64,000 nt of DNA, from NCBI RefSeq assembly GCF_014656055.1, contig NZ_BNBR01000008.1, forward strand, positions 243,110 to 307,109, read 5' to 3'. Numbering within the stretch: the first letter of the stretch is position 1; each line of letters begins with the position of its first letter. The notes beneath the pieces were generated by a model. The model made no database searches. It saw only the letters and a program-made list of their open reading frames with translations, and was not told the origin of the DNA. The stretch comes from Streptomyces griseosporeus (lineage in GTDB: Bacteria; Actinomycetota; Actinomycetes; Streptomycetales; Streptomycetaceae). Made by a program: the position numbers and the translations under genes. Shown piece by piece: positions 63,733-64,000 of the stretch.

Positions 63733-64000
63733 CGCTCCTCGCTCCTCTCAGTCGGCACTGACTGCTGGCGGTTTGCGTCGGGCTCACATCCGCCCCAACT
63801 GCCCCTCGAACCCCGCCCGCCCCGGCGAAGATCGGGAACATGTGAAGCAGGTCACAAGCCCAACCGCGTGCATCTTATGCCCGTGGGTCTGTGATCTGCG
63901 ACACGGGGTATTCCACAAGCTTTGTGATCTCCACCACCTGACGAACGATCATGAAGTCGGATGAGCAGTGATCTTCACACAGGAAGCGTCCGAGTGATCA
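63733..64000 (-). promoter_or_regulatory. Promoter and leader region of the nuo operon
   Basis: A 268-base non-coding stretch. It contains the Rex-type operator (63841-63856), a further near-palindrome cacaagctttgtg (63914-63926) and an AT-richer segment that may hold the promoter. No gene is convincing. Confidence 0.6.
63841..63856. promoter_or_regulatory. Rex operator-like palindrome upstream of nuoA
   Basis: tgtgaagcaggtcaca has perfect TGTGA and TCACA arms around six bases and matches the S. coelicolor Rex operator TGTGAACGCGTTCACA at 12 of 16 positions. Rex senses the NADH/NAD+ ratio and represses cydABCD and nuoA-N in S. coelicolor (established). Confidence 0.82.

Overview
The window is high-GC actinobacterial chromosome. 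Gene content and order match the central chromosome of Streptomyces: a tRNA-Tyr integration site, yajQ, a partial second nuo cluster, paired sensor kinases, korAB, and a complete nuoA-N operon. Many starts are GTG, and genes in operons overlap by 1 to 10 bases. No plasmid or phage structural genes are visible.

Left edge (1-5,052) is an integrated-element remnant. A STAND ATPase (NB-ARC plus TPR) runs off the left edge and is built on seven near-identical 126-bp repeats. A small partner gene lies upstream of it, followed by an excisionase and a tyrosine integrase broken by a frameshift and a stop codon. All of this abuts an intact tRNA-Tyr gene, the site used by SLP1 in S. coelicolor. The rest of the element lies outside the window.

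5,053-9,050 carries yajQ, a GlsB/YeaQ membrane protein, an amino-acid permease, a YccF protein and htpX. 9,252-19,887 (minus) is a second NADH-dehydrogenase-like operon, nuoA2-B2-C2-H2-I2-J2-K2-L2-M2-N2. It has no D, E, F or G, and its NuoC carries a long repetitive tail. 20,065-23,944 holds two paralogous sensor kinases and one response regulator. 24,171-27,186 is korAB, 2-oxoglutarate:ferredoxin oxidoreductase. 27,203-32,544 holds an HxlR regulator divergent from an NmrA-type reductase with a palindrome between them, then rarD, a VOC protein, a repeat-rich TPR protein and a flavin reductase. 32,556-35,743 (minus) is a LolA-like protein plus ABC transporter operon.

36,208-47,546 is housekeeping and mixed: a long-chain polyprenyl diphosphate synthase (probably for menaquinone), a c-di-AMP (ydaO-type) riboswitch ahead of a secreted lytic transglycosylase, a Cof-type HAD phosphatase, an FAD oxidoreductase and ATP-grasp pair, fumarylacetoacetase, an M56-like peptidase, RecQ and a secreted protein of unknown function. 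47,628-63,732 (minus) is the complete 14-gene nuo operon for respiratory complex I, with a Rex-type operator at 63,841-63,856 upstream of nuoA.

The theme is redox metabolism: electrons from NADH enter the quinone pool through complex I, polyprenyl synthase supports the quinone side chain, and KorAB reduces ferredoxin. The ferredoxin-independent partner of the partial nuo cluster is not visible here. The most unusual items are the repeat-built STAND gene beside the dead integrase, the D/E/F/G-less second nuo cluster with the NuoC2 tail, and several short in-frame tandem repeats scattered in coding sequence.
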